Shown: piece by piece, positions 17,762 to 26,644 of the stretch
Layout: each line of letters begins with the position of its first letter
How positions within the stretch are numbered: position 1 is the first letter of the stretch
From: 2-01-FULL-39-10-A sp964565795
GTDB taxonomy: Bacteria > Patescibacteriota > Microgenomatia > Levybacterales > UBA12049
DNA length: 57,853 nt
Assembly: GCA_964565795.1 (NCBI GenBank)
Contig: CAZMGC010000002.1
Location: 1-57,853 of the forward strand
Direction of reading: 5' to 3'
Notes under the pieces: generated by a model
What the model was told of the DNA's origin: nothing
The model's database searches: none
What the model saw: the letters and a program-made list of their open reading frames with translations, nothing else
Translations under genes and position numbers: made by a program

Positions 17762-18286
17762 TTAGCCTAACAAAACTAATTCCATTTCCTGCGGGAGCTT
17801 GTCTGAGGTTGTTGAGTATTTGTTCGCACTTACTGCTTCTTCTTTCCCTAATGATTTTGCAACTTCTGCCTTTTTAGAACCATAAACAAGTAGGACATTT
17901 GGCTCAAGCGCTGTTAAAATAGAATGATTAAATTCATCATTTGAATTAATAACTACCATTTGTGATTCTTCTATCTTGTCATGAATTTTTTCTATGGTTG
18001 TCCCACTCCCTACCAAAACCTTAACATTATCCACATCAATTCTAGCGATTTGATCAGTCTCAATTCTGGTTACTGAAATTTTTACTCCGCTTACTTCATA
18101 CTCCCCTGGGCCTTTTATGGTAATCCTACTTCCTTCAATTTTAGCTTCACTAAATTCAGGACTCTCTTTTAAGCGAATAATTGCATCCGCTTCTGTTTTT
18201 GAAGTAGAAGAAGTAGGATTAATTACTACTGAGGCATTTTTACCTTTAACTTTAATTGTATTTTCGTTTAGTATTGCTATGTCCAT
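17762..18286 (-). CDS. Degenerate metallo-beta-lactamase-fold-like protein
   Basis: 174 aa from the ATG at 18286, which lies 6 nt after a TAGGAT -10 box; an ATG two codons earlier overlaps the promoter. GPGEYEVSGVKIS and the alternating strands resemble UlaG-like MBL proteins, but the HxHxDH metal motif is absent, so it is probably not a hydrolase. Fold assignment is by pattern only. Confidence 0.6.
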   Translation of the reverse strand: MDIAILNENTIKVKGKNASVVINPTSSTSKTEADAIIRLKESPEFSEAKIEGSRITIKGPGEYEVSGVKISVTRIETDQIARIDVDNVKVLVGSGTTIEKIHDKIEESQMVVINSNDEFNHSILTALEPNVLLVYGSKKAEVAKSLGKEEAVSANKYSTTSDKLPQEMELVLLG

Positions 18287-18292
18287 TTGCAT

Positions 18293-18321
18293 ATCCTACC
18301 ATGTGTAAGTTTTCTTGACAA
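18293..18321 (-). promoter_or_regulatory. Promoter for the MBL-like gene
   Basis: TTGTCA, 17 bp, TAGGAT, 6 nt to the ATG. Its -35 box shares five bases with the divergent promoter's TTGACA. Confidence 0.6.
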
Positions 18322-18344
18322 GATAAATATTTAAGTAGTATCAT
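18315..18344 (+). promoter_or_regulatory. Promoter for the 18402 operon
   Basis: TTGACA, 18 bp, TATCAT; predicted start near 18351, giving an unusually long leader (about 50 nt) that holds a small GGC/GCC hairpin. Confidence 0.55.
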
Positions 18345-18401
18345 GAGCCTTACTTTAAATGTCGAAGGCCAAAAGCCCTGGCAGTATAAATCCTCGGTCT
18401 T

Positions 18402-18827
18402 ATGAAAAAAGAAAAAATTATCCTTTCTTTTATCGCTGCCTTAATTGGAATTGCTCTTGCAATTGCCGCATTCTTTATTTACCAATCTACTAAGAAAGTA
18501 GATCCCTCGGATATTAAAAAAATTTCCATAGAGGACCCTTCCCCAACACCAGGGTCATCTGTTTTCATAACCGTTGAAAGACCAACGGATGAAGAAGTTA
18601 CAGATGAGAGAATTATTACTATTTCCGGAAAGACAATTCCAGATGCTAAAATAATAGTATTAACAGAATCCAGTGAAGAAGCTGGAGTAGCAGCAAGTAA
18701 TGGAAATTTCTCGACTGAAATTTCACTGGATGATGGCGAAAATATTATTGAAGTGAACGCTATTACAAAAACTGGTGAAGTTGCGAAAACTAAACTAATC
18801 GTAACTTACTCAACAGAAACTTTTTAA
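18402..18827 (+). CDS. Membrane-anchored Ig-like/cell-surface domain protein
   Basis: 141 aa. One N-terminal membrane helix (about residues 7-27, SFIAALIGIALAIAAFFIY), a Pro/Ser linker, then a beta-sandwich of about 85 residues (ITISGKTIPDAKIIVLTES...GENIIEVNAIT) of the glucodextranase-B/bacterial Ig type. Probably anchored outside the membrane. The next gene starts 1 nt after its stop. Confidence 0.75.
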   Translation: MKKEKIILSFIAALIGIALAIAAFFIYQSTKKVDPSDIKKISIEDPSPTPGSSVFITVERPTDEEVTDERIITISGKTIPDAKIIVLTESSEEAGVAASNGNFSTEISLDDGENIIEVNAITKTGEVAKTKLIVTYSTETF

Positions 18828-18828
18828 T

Positions 18829-19581
18829 ATGTTTAAAATTTTTATAATTACATTAATATTATTAACTCTCTCTATTCCCCAAGCATATGGACAAACAAAA
18901 ACTCCTACAAAAAATGCCATACCCACAAGCGACGAGATTGAAAAAATTACAAATAAAGTGGATGCGTTAAAAAATAAAGTTGCTTCTCGAGTAGCTGAGC
19001 TCAATTTGGTTGAAAGAAGAGGAATAATGGGGATTGTTGAAGACTCTTCAGATACTCAAATAACTATTATCGATTTAAATAATAAAACTCGAATTATTGA
19101 TGTAGATGAATTGACTAAATTCTCCTCCGAAGACGATGATTCTTTTGGAATTTCAGATATCAAGAAAGGTTCTAAAATCTCAGCACTTGGTCTTTACAAT
19201 AAAGAGTCTCAAAGGCTTTTAGCACGTTTCGTAAATGAAAAAAATCTTCCATTGTTTCTACATGGAATAATTTCAGAAGTTGACGAGGATAAATTCACTG
19301 TCACTCTTCTAACAGAAGAGGGTAAAGAATATTTAGTAGATGTTGAAAATATAACTAAAACTTTTAGTTATGATGACGGTGAACTTGAATCCTCTGGTTT
19401 TTCAAAAATTGAAAAAATGCAAAACTCAATTGTAATAGGATTCCTAGATCCGAAAGAAAACAATAGATTAACCGCCTCAAGAATAATTACATTTCCTGAT
19501 TTACCTAAAAATCCAAGAATTCAAATAATTGACAACGACACTAAATCAACCCCTACCCCTACTCCAAAAGAGGAAGAATGA
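18829..19581 (+). CDS. Secreted protein with DUF5666-like OB repeats
   Basis: 250 aa. A signal peptide (MFKIFIITLILLTLSIPQAYG, cut likely after AYG) is followed by a helical linker and two related beta-rich repeats, each beginning GxMGIVEDSSDTQITI or LHGIISEVDEDKFTVT, as in DUF5666 proteins. It ends in a Thr/Pro-rich tail. Overlaps the peptidase start by 4 bp (ATGA). Confidence 0.7.
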   Translation: MFKIFIITLILLTLSIPQAYGQTKTPTKNAIPTSDEIEKITNKVDALKNKVASRVAELNLVERRGIMGIVEDSSDTQITIIDLNNKTRIIDVDELTKFSSEDDDSFGISDIKKGSKISALGLYNKESQRLLARFVNEKNLPLFLHGIISEVDEDKFTVTLLTEEGKEYLVDVENITKTFSYDDGELESSGFSKIEKMQNSIVIGFLDPKENNRLTASRIITFPDLPKNPRIQIIDNDTKSTPTPTPKEEE

Positions 19582-20630
19582 ACCAAGAATTAAAGAAAAT
19601 TTTAGAAAAAGTTAACGCCATTATCATTTCATCTCCATCAAATATTATTTACTTAACGAAGTTCTCTGGTTTTTCTGAAACAGAAAGAGAATGTTTTTTG
19701 CTAATTACAAAAAATAAAAATTTCCTAATAACTGACAGAAGATATTCAGAGGCAGTTGAAAAAATCACAAAGAATTTTACAGTAATCGATACTGGTGTTG
19801 GCATGTTTTTAAAAAAAGAAGCAAAAGAGCTATTTAAAAAACTAAATTTAAAAACATTGGGATTTGAAGAAAATGATTTGAAAGTAATTGAATATAGATC
19901 TCTCAAAAAAATAACTAAACTCAAGCCTATTGACCTATCTCAAATTAAAATAATTAAAAATGAAGACGAAATTAAAAATATAAAACTTGCATGCGAAATT
20001 GCCGATCAAGCATTTAATGAAGTAATTAAAAAAATAAAATTAGGCATTACAGAAAAAGAAATCTCTAACTTAATAGAGTCTTTTATAAAAGAAAAGAATG
20101 CAGATATCTCCTTTAAACCAATTGTCGCTTTTGGGAAAAATTCTTCAGTTCCCCATCATCAAACAGGAGAAAGTAAACTTAAGAAAAATCAAATAATTCT
20201 ATTAGATTTTGGAGTAAAGAAAAATAATTACTGTTCAGATATGTCACGAACTATTTATTTTGGGAAAGCGCCTGATAAGTTTATAAAAATACACAATACT
20301 GTTTTATTAGCACAGAAAAGAGCCATAAGCGAAATTAGGGTAGGTGTTAAAGCTTCAAAAATTGATAATTCTGCAAGAAACTTCATACTTGATGCTGGAT
20401 TTCCAAACATTATTCACTCTGTTGGACATGGAATCGGCATAGATGTTCACGAAACACCATTTATATCCCCGAATTCCAAAGACACTATTCAGGAAGGCAT
20501 GGTTTTTTCAGTTGAACCAGGAATATATATTCCTAACTATGGCGGAGTTAGAATCGAAGACTTAGTATTAGTAAGAGCAGATAATGTAGAGTTGATTTCC
20601 CACTCAAATAGAGAAATAATAGAGCTATAG
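19578..20630 (+). CDS. pepP-like: M24 Xaa-Pro aminopeptidase/dipeptidase
   Basis: 350 aa. N-terminal creatinase-like domain and C-terminal pita-bread catalytic domain with the five metal ligands: Asp in LLDFGVKKNNYCSDMSR (two Asp), His in SVGHGIGIDVHE, Glu in SVEPGIYI and Glu in GGVRIEDLVLV. It removes residues next to proline from peptides in the cytoplasm. Translationally coupled to the upstream secreted-protein gene. Confidence 0.93.
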   Translation: MNQELKKILEKVNAIIISSPSNIIYLTKFSGFSETERECFLLITKNKNFLITDRRYSEAVEKITKNFTVIDTGVGMFLKKEAKELFKKLNLKTLGFEENDLKVIEYRSLKKITKLKPIDLSQIKIIKNEDEIKNIKLACEIADQAFNEVIKKIKLGITEKEISNLIESFIKEKNADISFKPIVAFGKNSSVPHHQTGESKLKKNQIILLDFGVKKNNYCSDMSRTIYFGKAPDKFIKIHNTVLLAQKRAISEIRVGVKASKIDNSARNFILDAGFPNIIHSVGHGIGIDVHETPFISPNSKDTIQEGMVFSVEPGIYIPNYGGVRIEDLVLVRADNVELISHSNREIIEL

Positions 20631-20634
20631 CTCT

Positions 20635-21639
20635 ATGTTAGATGAACTTAAAAAAGATCTTTCTTCATTAAAACTCCTAATTACCCTGGGAACAATTGCA
20701 GTTGGAATTTATTTATTTGAATACGTAGTTAAATTTTTAAGGGACTTTTCGGACATAATAATAATTCTATTTTTCGGTTGGCTTGTGAGCTTCATACTGG
20801 AACCTTTTGTAGATATTTTTACCAATTATTTAAAAGTTCCAAGAATTATTTCTACAGTTATTGTCTTTGTTTTAGCGGCAATTTTAATCGGGTTAACTTT
20901 CATAGTCTTTATTCCAGATCTTGCAATTCAATTTAAAACTCTTGAACAATTACTTCCCACTTTTAAAGAAAGCGCGCCACCAGTTGTAGCTGATGGAATC
21001 GATAATTTTACTAAATCTATTGGAAGCTATACGAACATTATTCCTTCAGTTACACAGTTTCTGGTTAATTTAGTCACAATTCTTATACTGTCATTTTATT
21101 TAGTGATTGATAAAGACAATTTAAATCGAAGAATGTTTGCGCTAACCCCACGAAAATATCACGATGAAATGAGATTTGTGCAAAGGGTTATCGACCAGTC
21201 ATTTGCCTCATTCGTAAGAATTCAAATTTTATGGGGAGTAATTGGCGGAATTATTACCTGGATAATTCTTACAATTTTTGGAATTAATTTTGCTGGGTCA
21301 ACATCACTAATTGCAGGAATTTTAACTGCCATCCCAGTAATTGGCCCGATAATAGGAGTTATCCCTCCCCTATTGGTAGCTCTTGTTGAAAGACCAGATC
21401 AAGCGTTGTTAATATTCTTAATTATTTTTATAATTCAACAATTCATATTTAATGCTATTGGACCAAAAATAATTGGAAGTGCATTTAGCATAAATCCTGT
21501 AATTGTTATCCTCTCCCTATTAATAGGCATTAAGGTGGCAGGTGCAACTGGAGCAGTTTTTGCAATTCCAATTGCAAGCATAATCATTATAGTTGGTCGC
21601 GAATTTTATAATTTTCATTTCAAAGAAAGAGAAGATTAA
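20635..21639 (+). CDS. AI-2E family transporter (PerM-like permease)
   Basis: 334 aa with about seven or eight membrane helices. The family pattern is clear: ILFFGWLVSFILEPFVD near the N-terminus, a large loop, and near the C-terminus AGILTAIPVIGPIIGVIPPLL plus FIIQQFIFNAIGPKIIGSAF. Members export small molecules or Na+/H+; the substrate is unknown. It starts 4 nt after the peptidase stop. Confidence 0.92.
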   Translation: MLDELKKDLSSLKLLITLGTIAVGIYLFEYVVKFLRDFSDIIIILFFGWLVSFILEPFVDIFTNYLKVPRIISTVIVFVLAAILIGLTFIVFIPDLAIQFKTLEQLLPTFKESAPPVVADGIDNFTKSIGSYTNIIPSVTQFLVNLVTILILSFYLVIDKDNLNRRMFALTPRKYHDEMRFVQRVIDQSFASFVRIQILWGVIGGIITWIILTIFGINFAGSTSLIAGILTAIPVIGPIIGVIPPLLVALVERPDQALLIFLIIFIIQQFIFNAIGPKIIGSAFSINPVIVILSLLIGIKVAGATGAVFAIPIASIIIIVGREFYNFHFKERED

Positions 21640-21649
21640 TACTATGAGC

Positions 21650-21678
21650 TTGACAAAGAAAATACAATATGCCACAAT
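21650..21678 (+). promoter_or_regulatory. Promoter of the attenuated salvage operon
   Basis: TTGACA, 17 bp, CACAAT; the leader-peptide ATG is 7 nt downstream, so the leader peptide should itself be leaderless. Confidence 0.6.
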
Positions 21679-21685
21679 ACATTTA

Positions 21686-21757
21686 ATGAAAAACGGATTA
21701 AACACATCATATTGGTATCATGTTCGTCTGAACGGCGGATGTGATTTTCGTGTTTAA
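21686..21757 (+). CDS. Leader peptide, 23 aa
   Basis: A 23-codon frame, starting MKNGLNT, with YWYH in the middle and ending GGCDFRV. The last third overlaps the 5' arm of a hairpin that competes with the downstream terminator, the layout of a ribosome-mediated attenuator. Which residue is sensed is not clear: Tyr-Trp-Tyr-His and the C-terminal GGCDFRV are both candidates. Confidence 0.6.
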   Translation: MKNGLNTSYWYHVRLNGGCDFRV

Positions 21758-21802
21758 AAATTAAACAAAAAGAAATCATGACCGCCGAAAGGCGGTTTTT
21801 TT
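21734..21802 (+). promoter_or_regulatory. Transcription attenuator (antiterminator/terminator switch)
   Basis: GGCGGATGTGATTT (21734-21747) can pair with AAATCATGACCGCC (21773-21786): 5 + 6 bp around a 3-nt internal loop. The competing terminator is CCGCC-GAAA-GGCGG (21782-21795) followed by T7 (21796-21802). GTTTAA/TTAAAC forms a small hairpin in between. A further ATGCTT/AAGCAT hairpin follows the T run. Confidence 0.75.
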
Positions 21803-21830
21803 ATGCTTTAAAAAAGCATGTAAACAGAAT

Positions 21831-22910
21831 ATGAAAAATCAAAATAAACAACAAAGAGTAATTTGGATGATGGATGAAACAATCGCTAATGCGCATCCAA
21901 TAAATTGGGGAAGAGTTAGAGAGCTTGAGGCGAGTCTAGTTGCTGCTATCGGGAGCCCTGATTTTAATCATGTTATTGCTGATCCTATACCTTTACTTAG
22001 AAATTTATCTAGAGGACTTAAGAATGAGGATTTTAGTTCAGTAATTGATTTAACTGGATGGATGACCCCTGCATTGCAGGAATTATTCCCTCAAATACCT
22101 GTAGACAACAGTTTTTCGTTAAGTAGAGTGAGGGTTGTTTCTTCTCCAGGTCTCGAAACGACAGGATATAAGGTAAGTCTTTTTCCAGAAGAAGTTGAAG
22201 ATCTTCGTGAAAGATTGGATTTAGAAAAACCTCTTATAGTGGATGATGTGAGTTTTAGTGGTTGGACAAGTAAAAAAACCATGGATATTTTGGGAATAAA
22301 TCCAGCTTCCGCTACTCATGCATTTCTTTTAACAAACGATGGAGATTTGGGAAATAATCCAGGCGCAGTCGGTCTTCTCCAGGGAGTGGGAGGAAGAGTA
22401 ATATCTGGTGGAACAATTACTACTCCTCAAGATGATGGATGGCACCTAAAGGATTTGCATCAAAATCCAAATCTTTCCGAGTCATTTGTTCTTTCAATGT
22501 TATTTCAGGAAATTGTAGGAAGTGACGGAATGGATTCGCAGTCCGCTAGAGATTTTTTCAGAAGAAGTACGGTAATGAGAATTATATTTCCTGATCATCT
22601 TACGTCTGATCAAATAAGAAGACTTATGAATGAGGGAAGATTTATCACAAAAGATGGAAATCCTCCAGACGGAAATGAAATACATGCAAGAAATCCATTC
22701 CTATGGGCAAGCCCATATTTTCAAGCGCACGTCGACATGGCAAAAGTTATTGCAAATAACGAGACAGTCATAAAAACATTGGGAGAGCTAAGAAGTTTGA
22801 CGTCTGATTCTCAAGGAAGAGATGAAGCAAGTCTTGAACTTCAAAGAGTAGTGAGAAGTGAAATCGCAGAACCCGTAGAGGGAAATTTAGGTAGAAGGGA
22901 AAGATTATGA
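21831..22910 (+). CDS. Phosphoribosyltransferase-like orphan protein
   Basis: 359 aa. The stretch PLIVDDVSFSGWTSKKTM (about residues 114-131) matches the PRPP-binding motif of type I phosphoribosyltransferases (two acidic residues, then a small/Gly/Thr turn). The N-terminal 90 residues and the C-terminal half (from about 190) are unfamiliar, so family and substrate are open. First structural gene behind the attenuator, no SD; its stop overlaps the HAD start (ATGA). With the two genes behind it, a nucleotide salvage role is inferred. Confidence 0.7.
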   Translation: MKNQNKQQRVIWMMDETIANAHPINWGRVRELEASLVAAIGSPDFNHVIADPIPLLRNLSRGLKNEDFSSVIDLTGWMTPALQELFPQIPVDNSFSLSRVRVVSSPGLETTGYKVSLFPEEVEDLRERLDLEKPLIVDDVSFSGWTSKKTMDILGINPASATHAFLLTNDGDLGNNPGAVGLLQGVGGRVISGGTITTPQDDGWHLKDLHQNPNLSESFVLSMLFQEIVGSDGMDSQSARDFFRRSTVMRIIFPDHLTSDQIRRLMNEGRFITKDGNPPDGNEIHARNPFLWASPYFQAHVDMAKVIANNETVIKTLGELRSLTSDSQGRDEASLELQRVVRSEIAEPVEGNLGRRERL

Positions 22911-23572
22911 ATGAACATAAAATAATTTTTGATATGGATGGAACTCTGTACCACCTAGACAAAACAAAAGGACAAACTTTTGGACAATCTAGGCTTAGGA
23001 GAGAAATTCACGCAAATGTAATTCATTTTTTTGGCGAAAAACTTTCGCTTAGCCCCACGGACTCTGAGCGGGAACACGACAGAATATCTGAAGAATTTAA
23101 AGGGGAAGTAAGTATTGGCGTGGAAAATGAACTAGGGATCTCAAGATCAGAATATTTTGCGGCGACTTGGGATCTTATGCCTGAAGAATATGTTGAACCA
23201 GATCCTGGTCTTCGTGGAGAGCTTGAAGACTTAAGAGGAAGAATCGCAGTTCTTACCGCAGCCCCTAGAATTTGGGCTGCGCGAGTTCTATCTTTTCTAG
23301 ACATAGAAGATTTATTTGATGGGAAAATTTTTACTGGTGAACCAAACTTAAGAAAACCAGATCCTAATGTTTTTAGGATGGTTGCCATGAGTCTTGACGC
23401 ACAACCAGAAAATGTTTTCTCTATTGGAGACCAGGAACATACGGATATAGTTCCAGCAAAAAAAATAGGAATGAAAGCTGTAAAGATTGGTCCTGGGGAA
23501 ACAGTTGCCGATTTTCAGGCAGAAGATGTAAAACAAGCTCTGGGAATTTTAAGAAGAGGAGGATTTATATGA
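22907..23572 (+). CDS. HAD-superfamily hydrolase
   Basis: 221 aa. Motif I is FDMDGTLYHLD, motif II the Thr in VLTAAPRIW, motif III the Lys in LRKPDPNVF and motif IV GDQEHTDIVPA; the helical cap is of C1 type. Such enzymes dephosphorylate nucleotides or sugar phosphates. The ATGA overlap with the genes on both sides argues for one operon; a 5'-nucleotidase-like role is a guess from context. Confidence 0.9.
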   Translation: MNEHKIIFDMDGTLYHLDKTKGQTFGQSRLRREIHANVIHFFGEKLSLSPTDSEREHDRISEEFKGEVSIGVENELGISRSEYFAATWDLMPEEYVEPDPGLRGELEDLRGRIAVLTAAPRIWAARVLSFLDIEDLFDGKIFTGEPNLRKPDPNVFRMVAMSLDAQPENVFSIGDQEHTDIVPAKKIGMKAVKIGPGETVADFQAEDVKQALGILRRGGFI

Positions 23573-24486
23573 AAAAAATAATTATTGATACAGATCCAGG
23601 ACAGGATGATGCAATGGCTATAATGTTAGCCATTAAAAGTCGTGCTTTTGAAATACAAGCTATTACTACAGTTTGTGGAAATTCAACTGTAAAAAACACT
23701 ACGCGAAACGCTAGATTTATTCTTGATGCATTAGGACGAAGTGAAATCCCTCTATACTCAGGAGAAGCAAAACCTTTAAAGCGTCCTTTAATTCAGGCAG
23801 TTGTACATGGGAAAAGCGGACTTGAGGGTATTGATCCAACAAATAATCCAGTGCTTACTGGAAATGCTCCGGATAAGATAATTTCATTTGTTAAATCAAA
23901 TCCCGGAAAAATTACAATCGTTACCTTGGGTCCTTTAACAAACATAGCCAAGGCAATTTTAATAGATAAAATAACAATGAAAAAAGTAAAGGAACTGGTA
24001 ATTATGGGAGGAGCTATTAATGTAGCTGGAAATAAGAATAGAGTGGCAGAGTTTAATATCTTTGTTGATCCTGATGCTGCTGATATTGTATTTAATTTTC
24101 CTATTAAAAAAACTATTGTCCCACTAGATGCATGTAATAATGTGCGATTTCAAATAAGAGATTTTATGAAAATTAAAAACAATAGGCTACGCAATTTATT
24201 AGTTAATATGAATAAACCCTATATCAAAAACCTTGAAAAAGATGCAGGCATTAAAGCTGCTCTAATGTATGACCCATTAACCATATTTTACTTGTTAGAA
24301 AAAGATGCTTGCCTCACCTTTAATGATAACGTTCAAATAGAAACAGTTGGCGGAATAACAAGGGGCATGACGGTCGTTGATAAACGAAAAATTAAGGACG
24401 GACTTATACCTAACACAACAATAGTTAAATACATAAATGAAAAGAAGTTTCGCAAATGTTTCTTAGATACCCTAAACAATGAATAA
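23569..24486 (+). CDS. Inosine-uridine preferring nucleoside hydrolase family
   Basis: 305 aa. The Ca2+-binding signature IIDTDPGQDDAMA opens the protein; VTLGPLTNIAKA, MGGAINVAGN and AEFNIFVDPDAADIVF follow, and a C-terminal Asp in MYDPLTIFYL completes the site. It cleaves ribonucleosides into base and ribose. Third gene of the attenuated operon, ATGA overlap with the HAD gene. Confidence 0.95.
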   Translation: MKKIIIDTDPGQDDAMAIMLAIKSRAFEIQAITTVCGNSTVKNTTRNARFILDALGRSEIPLYSGEAKPLKRPLIQAVVHGKSGLEGIDPTNNPVLTGNAPDKIISFVKSNPGKITIVTLGPLTNIAKAILIDKITMKKVKELVIMGGAINVAGNKNRVAEFNIFVDPDAADIVFNFPIKKTIVPLDACNNVRFQIRDFMKIKNNRLRNLLVNMNKPYIKNLEKDAGIKAALMYDPLTIFYLLEKDACLTFNDNVQIETVGGITRGMTVVDKRKIKDGLIPNTTIVKYINEKKFRKCFLDTLNNE

Positions 24487-24519
24487 CTATTTTTTAAATC
24501 ATTATAAGGAATAGCTTTG

Positions 24520-24528
24520 TGCTATTAT
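24520..24528 (+). promoter_or_regulatory. Extended -10 promoter for hisS
   Basis: TGCTATTAT with no clear -35; 6 nt to the ATG, predicted leaderless. Confidence 0.5.
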
Positions 24529-24534
24529 TAATCT

Positions 24535-25743
24535 ATGAAAGTTGAACCCAGAACACTAAAAGGATTTAGAGATTTCTTGCCTAAAGAAGCAAGAAAACGC
24601 TCATACGTTTTAAACATCTTAAAAGAGGTGTTTGAGTCCTATGGCTTTGAACCACTTGAAACTCCAGCACTTGAATACGACGACATTTTATCCGGAAAAT
24701 ATGGGGAAGAAGGAGATAAATTAATGTATAAATTCGTGGACAACGGCGATAGAAAAGTTGCCATGCGGTATGACCAAACAGTTCCTCTTGCGAGAGTCAT
24801 AGCTCAGTATCAAAACGACCTCCCTCTTCCATTTAAACGCTATCAGATTCAAAATGTCTATCGCGCAGAAAACACACAAAAAGGTAGATTTAGAGAATTT
24901 CTGCAAGTAGATATTGACACAGTAGGCTCCACTTCCCTTTTAGCTGATGCGGAAATAATTTCTATCGCAATAAAATGTTTTGAAAAATTAGGATTTAAAA
25001 ATTTTAAAGCAGAAATAAATGACAGAAGAATTTTTCAAGAACTTATCAAAAATAAATTGTTTGATGGAAGTTCGCGTATATTAGGTTTACGAGCAATTGA
25101 TAAACTTGGAAAAATTGGTTAAGAAGGCGTATTAGAAGAACTAGGAAAGGCGGGGGTAGATAAAAACCAAAGAAAATTATTATTAAACACCATAAAAAAT
25201 CTTGTACCAGACAAAGATTTTTCAAATATTTTTAACTTTCTAAAAGATCAGGGCATAAATGAAAATAATTTTGAATTTAACCCTACACTTGCACGTGGAC
25301 TCGATTACTATACAAGTGCAATCTTTGAATTAGTTTGTGAAGATTATCCAGCTGGATCACTTGGCGGTGGTGGAAGATATGATAATTTAATTGGAATGTT
25401 TGCGAATCAAACAATACCTGCCGTGGGATTTGCTTTTGGTTTTGACAGAGTCATGGAAGCGATGACAGAACTCGGTCTCTTCCCTACTGATTTAGAAGAA
25501 GCAAAAGTTTTAGTCACGAACACAAATCCCAGCTCACCAAAAATCGCAAATGATTTAAGAGATAGAGGAATCAAAACAGAACTATACATCGATGAAAAAG
25601 ATTTAGATAAACAGCTTAAATATGCTGACAAAAAACAGATACCGTATGTTTTAATAGTAGAAGAAACTCTTACTTTAAAGAATATGAAAACTGGAGAAAA
25701 AAAAGAAATTACCTTAGATCAACTGTCCGATGCAATTAGGTAA
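24535..25743 (+). CDS. hisS: Histidyl-tRNA synthetase, with in-frame TAA at 25120-25122
   Basis: Read through the stop this is a 402-codon class II synthetase. Before it: the class II motif 2 region with NVYRAENTQKGRFREFLQVD. After it: LARGLDYYTSAIFEL, GGGRYDNLIG and GFAFGFDRVM, then the anticodon-binding domain. The TAA sits in DKLGKIG-stop-EGVLEELG, in the normally conserved insertion region where Lys or Glu is usual. One base (AAA or GAA to TAA) would explain it; the frame is unbroken on both sides. The remaining fragments alone would be inactive. The EamA gene starts 14 bp before the hisS stop. Confidence 0.93.
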
Positions 25744-26644
25744 AGTCCAACTTTCAATTCTCGCTCTTATAATAGCCAATGTTATTTGGGGCGCATCTTT
25801 CCCCATTTATAAATGGGCTCTTGATGATATCCCCTCACTTACTTTTGTATTTTTAAGATTTTATATCGCAGCACTTATACTCCTTCCTTTTGTTTATAAA
25901 GATTTAAAAATTCAAAGAGAAGACTGGCGGGATTTATTTTTATTATCATTCGTCGGAATTACGGTATCAATTTCATTACTAATTCTGGGTCTGAAACTAT
26001 CTTCAAGTATAAATGCTCCTATCATAATGTCCGCCGGTCCTGTCGTTCTAATAATTGGCTCTCTTTTTTATCTTAAAGAAAAGCTAAAAAGAAAAGTGGT
26101 TTTAGGAACATTAGTCAGCCTTATCGGAGTATTACTAATTGTAATTTTACCTGTTTTTAAAGAAGGACTTGATGGAAGCGTTTTGGGAAACTTATTTTTA
26201 GTCGGAGCTGCGATTACTTCTGTAGTACATGCACTATTACTTAAAAAAATTATGCCAAAATATAAACCACTTGTTGTAGCTTTCTGGCAATTTTTAATTG
26301 GCTCTCTCCCTCTTCTTCCATTCTTTTTTATAGAGTTAAACCAAACATATTGGACCTCGGACATAAATTTGAAAATATTAATGGGGATCTTCTTTGGGTC
26401 AATTCTCGCAACTGCTATCGCTCATTCTATTTATGCATATGGGATTAAATTCATAAAAGCTTCGGAAGTAGGAGTATTCACTTATGTAGACCCAGTCGCG
26501 ACAATCATCGTTGCAGTTCCACTTCTCCACGAAGAAATCACTCCACTTTATGTTGTAGGTGCATTCTTTGTTTTCCTTGGAATATTTGTGGCCGAGGGGC
26601 GCCTACACTATCATCCACTTCATAAACTTAGACGAAGTAATTAA
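25730..26644 (+). CDS. EamA/DMT-superfamily transporter
   Basis: 304 aa, ten hydrophobic segments in two EamA halves. The first begins NVIWGASFPIYKWALDD and contains LRFYIAALILLPF; the second ends EVGVFTYVDPVATIIVAVPL and LHEEITPLYVVGAFFVFLGIF, both signatures. Probably exports a metabolite or amino acid. It overlaps the hisS 3' end by 14 bp. Confidence 0.93.
   Translation: MQLGKVQLSILALIIANVIWGASFPIYKWALDDIPSLTFVFLRFYIAALILLPFVYKDLKIQREDWRDLFLLSFVGITVSISLLILGLKLSSSINAPIIMSAGPVVLIIGSLFYLKEKLKRKVVLGTLVSLIGVLLIVILPVFKEGLDGSVLGNLFLVGAAITSVVHALLLKKIMPKYKPLVVAFWQFLIGSLPLLPFFFIELNQTYWTSDINLKILMGIFFGSILATAIAHSIYAYGIKFIKASEVGVFTYVDPVATIIVAVPLLHEEITPLYVVGAFFVFLGIFVAEGRLHYHPLHKLRRSN

Noticed and set aside
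18343..18405. 20-codon ORF upstream of the 18402 gene with an ATGA overlap, as a coupled leader peptide
   Set aside because: Its ATG overlaps the TATCAT -10 box, so it should not be in the transcript; the ATGA could be chance.
21803..21822. The ATGCTT/AAGCAT hairpin as a second terminator
   Set aside because: It is AT-rich and has no T run after it.
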